Translations under genes and position numbers: made by a program
Notes under the pieces: model-generated
Database searches by the model: none
Seen by the model: the letters and a program-made list of their open reading frames with translations, nothing else
Told to the model about the DNA's origin: nothing
Shown: one piece after another, positions 4,986-5,340 of the stretch
Numbering within the stretch: the first letter of the stretch is position 1
Layout of the letters: each line of letters starts with the position of its first letter
DNA from: Acidobacteriota bacterium
Lineage (GTDB): Bacteria; Acidobacteriota; Terriglobia; Terriglobales; SCQP01
Length of the DNA stretch: 5,340 nucleotides
NCBI GenBank assembly: GCA_021823305.1
Contig: JAKAOE010000165.1
Coordinates: 1 to 5,340 of the forward strand
Direction of reading: 5' to 3'

Positions 4986-5340
4986 CTATGCCGCCTCGTG
5001 TCGAGCAGCCGCCGCTTGCGGGCGGCGCAGCCACGCCGTCGTCAATGCCAGGGCCAATAGGACTACGGTCAAAATGGCTGCGCTCGGTAGGTGCAGGACA
5101 GAGAGGTTCGCCACCGTCGCGCCCACCAGGACCATCGCAAGCTGCAGCGCCGCCCAGAAGCGCACCCGCGGAATAAGCACGCCGATCGCGCCGGTCACTT
5201 CGAGAATGCCCGTGACGTAGCGCAGCCACTGCCCCAGGCCGACCTGCCGGAACACCCCCACCATTTGCGCGTTGCCGGTGAGCTTGGGGACGCCCGCGCC
5301 CAGAAACTCCAGCGCCAGCAGCACCGCCAGAATCCAGCCC
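4986..5340 (-). CDS. DoxX-family membrane protein (5' end cut by window edge)
   Basis: The frame stays open to the window edge, reading GWILAVLLALEFLGAGVPKLTG. This is the typical start of DoxX-type proteins (helix 1 followed by an AGxxKLTG motif), so the true start is probably a few codons beyond 5340. GTG 5322-5324 would fall inside helix 1 and is unlikely. Four membrane helices follow the family layout: WILAVLLALEFLGAG; YVTGILEVTGAIGVLI; FWAALQLAMVLVGATVANL; SAAILTVVLLALALTTAWL. The tail RRPQAAAARHEAA is cytosolic-looking. Visible length is about 117 residues, close to the family norm. DoxX-like proteins are small inner-membrane proteins with poorly defined roles (quinol oxidase subunit in some archaea, redox or stress links in bacteria). 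The stop at 4986-4988 lies 15 nt before the next gene, indicating an operon with the membrane protein and HTH regulator. Confidence 0.9.
   Translation of the reverse strand, partial: GWILAVLLALEFLGAGVPKLTGNAQMVGVFRQVGLGQWLRYVTGILEVTGAIGVLIPRVRFWAALQLAMVLVGATVANLSVLHLPSAAILTVVLLALALTTAWLRRPQAAAARHEAA

Noticed and set aside
4360..5229. A 289-residue fusion protein with the HTH domain at its C-terminus
   Set aside because: The upstream two thirds overlap two well-supported membrane-protein genes in another frame and are not protein-like. The ATGA overlap gives a natural 73-residue start at 4581.

Overview
The window is a GC-rich (roughly 70 % by eye) bacterial chromosomal stretch with tight gene packing. 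I see no phage, IS, CRISPR or RNA-gene signature. A secreted M1-family metallopeptidase, an AlgZ/LytS-type kinase paired with a LytTR regulator, and very high third-position GC together suggest an Acidobacteriota-like soil or sediment organism. This placement is an inference from gene style, not a demonstrated assignment.

Layout. (1) Positions 1-1078, plus strand: the 3' end of a LytS/AlgZ-type sensor histidine kinase, overlapping by GTGA with a complete LytTR response regulator. Together they form a two-component system. (2) 1079-1158: a short convergent gap with a weak inverted repeat. (3) 1159-2187, minus strand: a soluble diguanylate cyclase with intact GGDEF and I-site and an unrecognised helical N-terminus. 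(4) 2188-2259: a leader with three consecutive small inverted repeats; the last one abuts the cyclase start codon. (5) 2260-4056, minus strand: an exported M1 zinc aminopeptidase-like protein with a Pro/Arg-rich insertion. Its only good promoter would give a leaderless mRNA. (6) 4057-4359: a gap holding that promoter, a strong hairpin and a probable 57-residue small ORF. The small ORF's frame continues past its TGA. (7) 4360-5340, minus strand: a compact operon read in the order DoxX-family membrane protein (cut by the window edge), four-helix small membrane protein, then Cro/CI-type HTH regulator. The last two overlap by ATGA.

How the genes relate. Three signalling or regulatory modules (kinase plus LytTR regulator, c-di-GMP synthase, and membrane protein plus HTH regulator) surround one secreted peptidase. 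The cyclase lies directly downstream of the peptidase on the same strand and may receive read-through transcription from it. The sequence shows no direct functional link between the modules. The least ordinary spots are the small ORF with its in-frame TGA and adjacent hairpin (4104-4328), the hairpin at the cyclase start (2190-2217) and the leaderless architecture of the peptidase gene.
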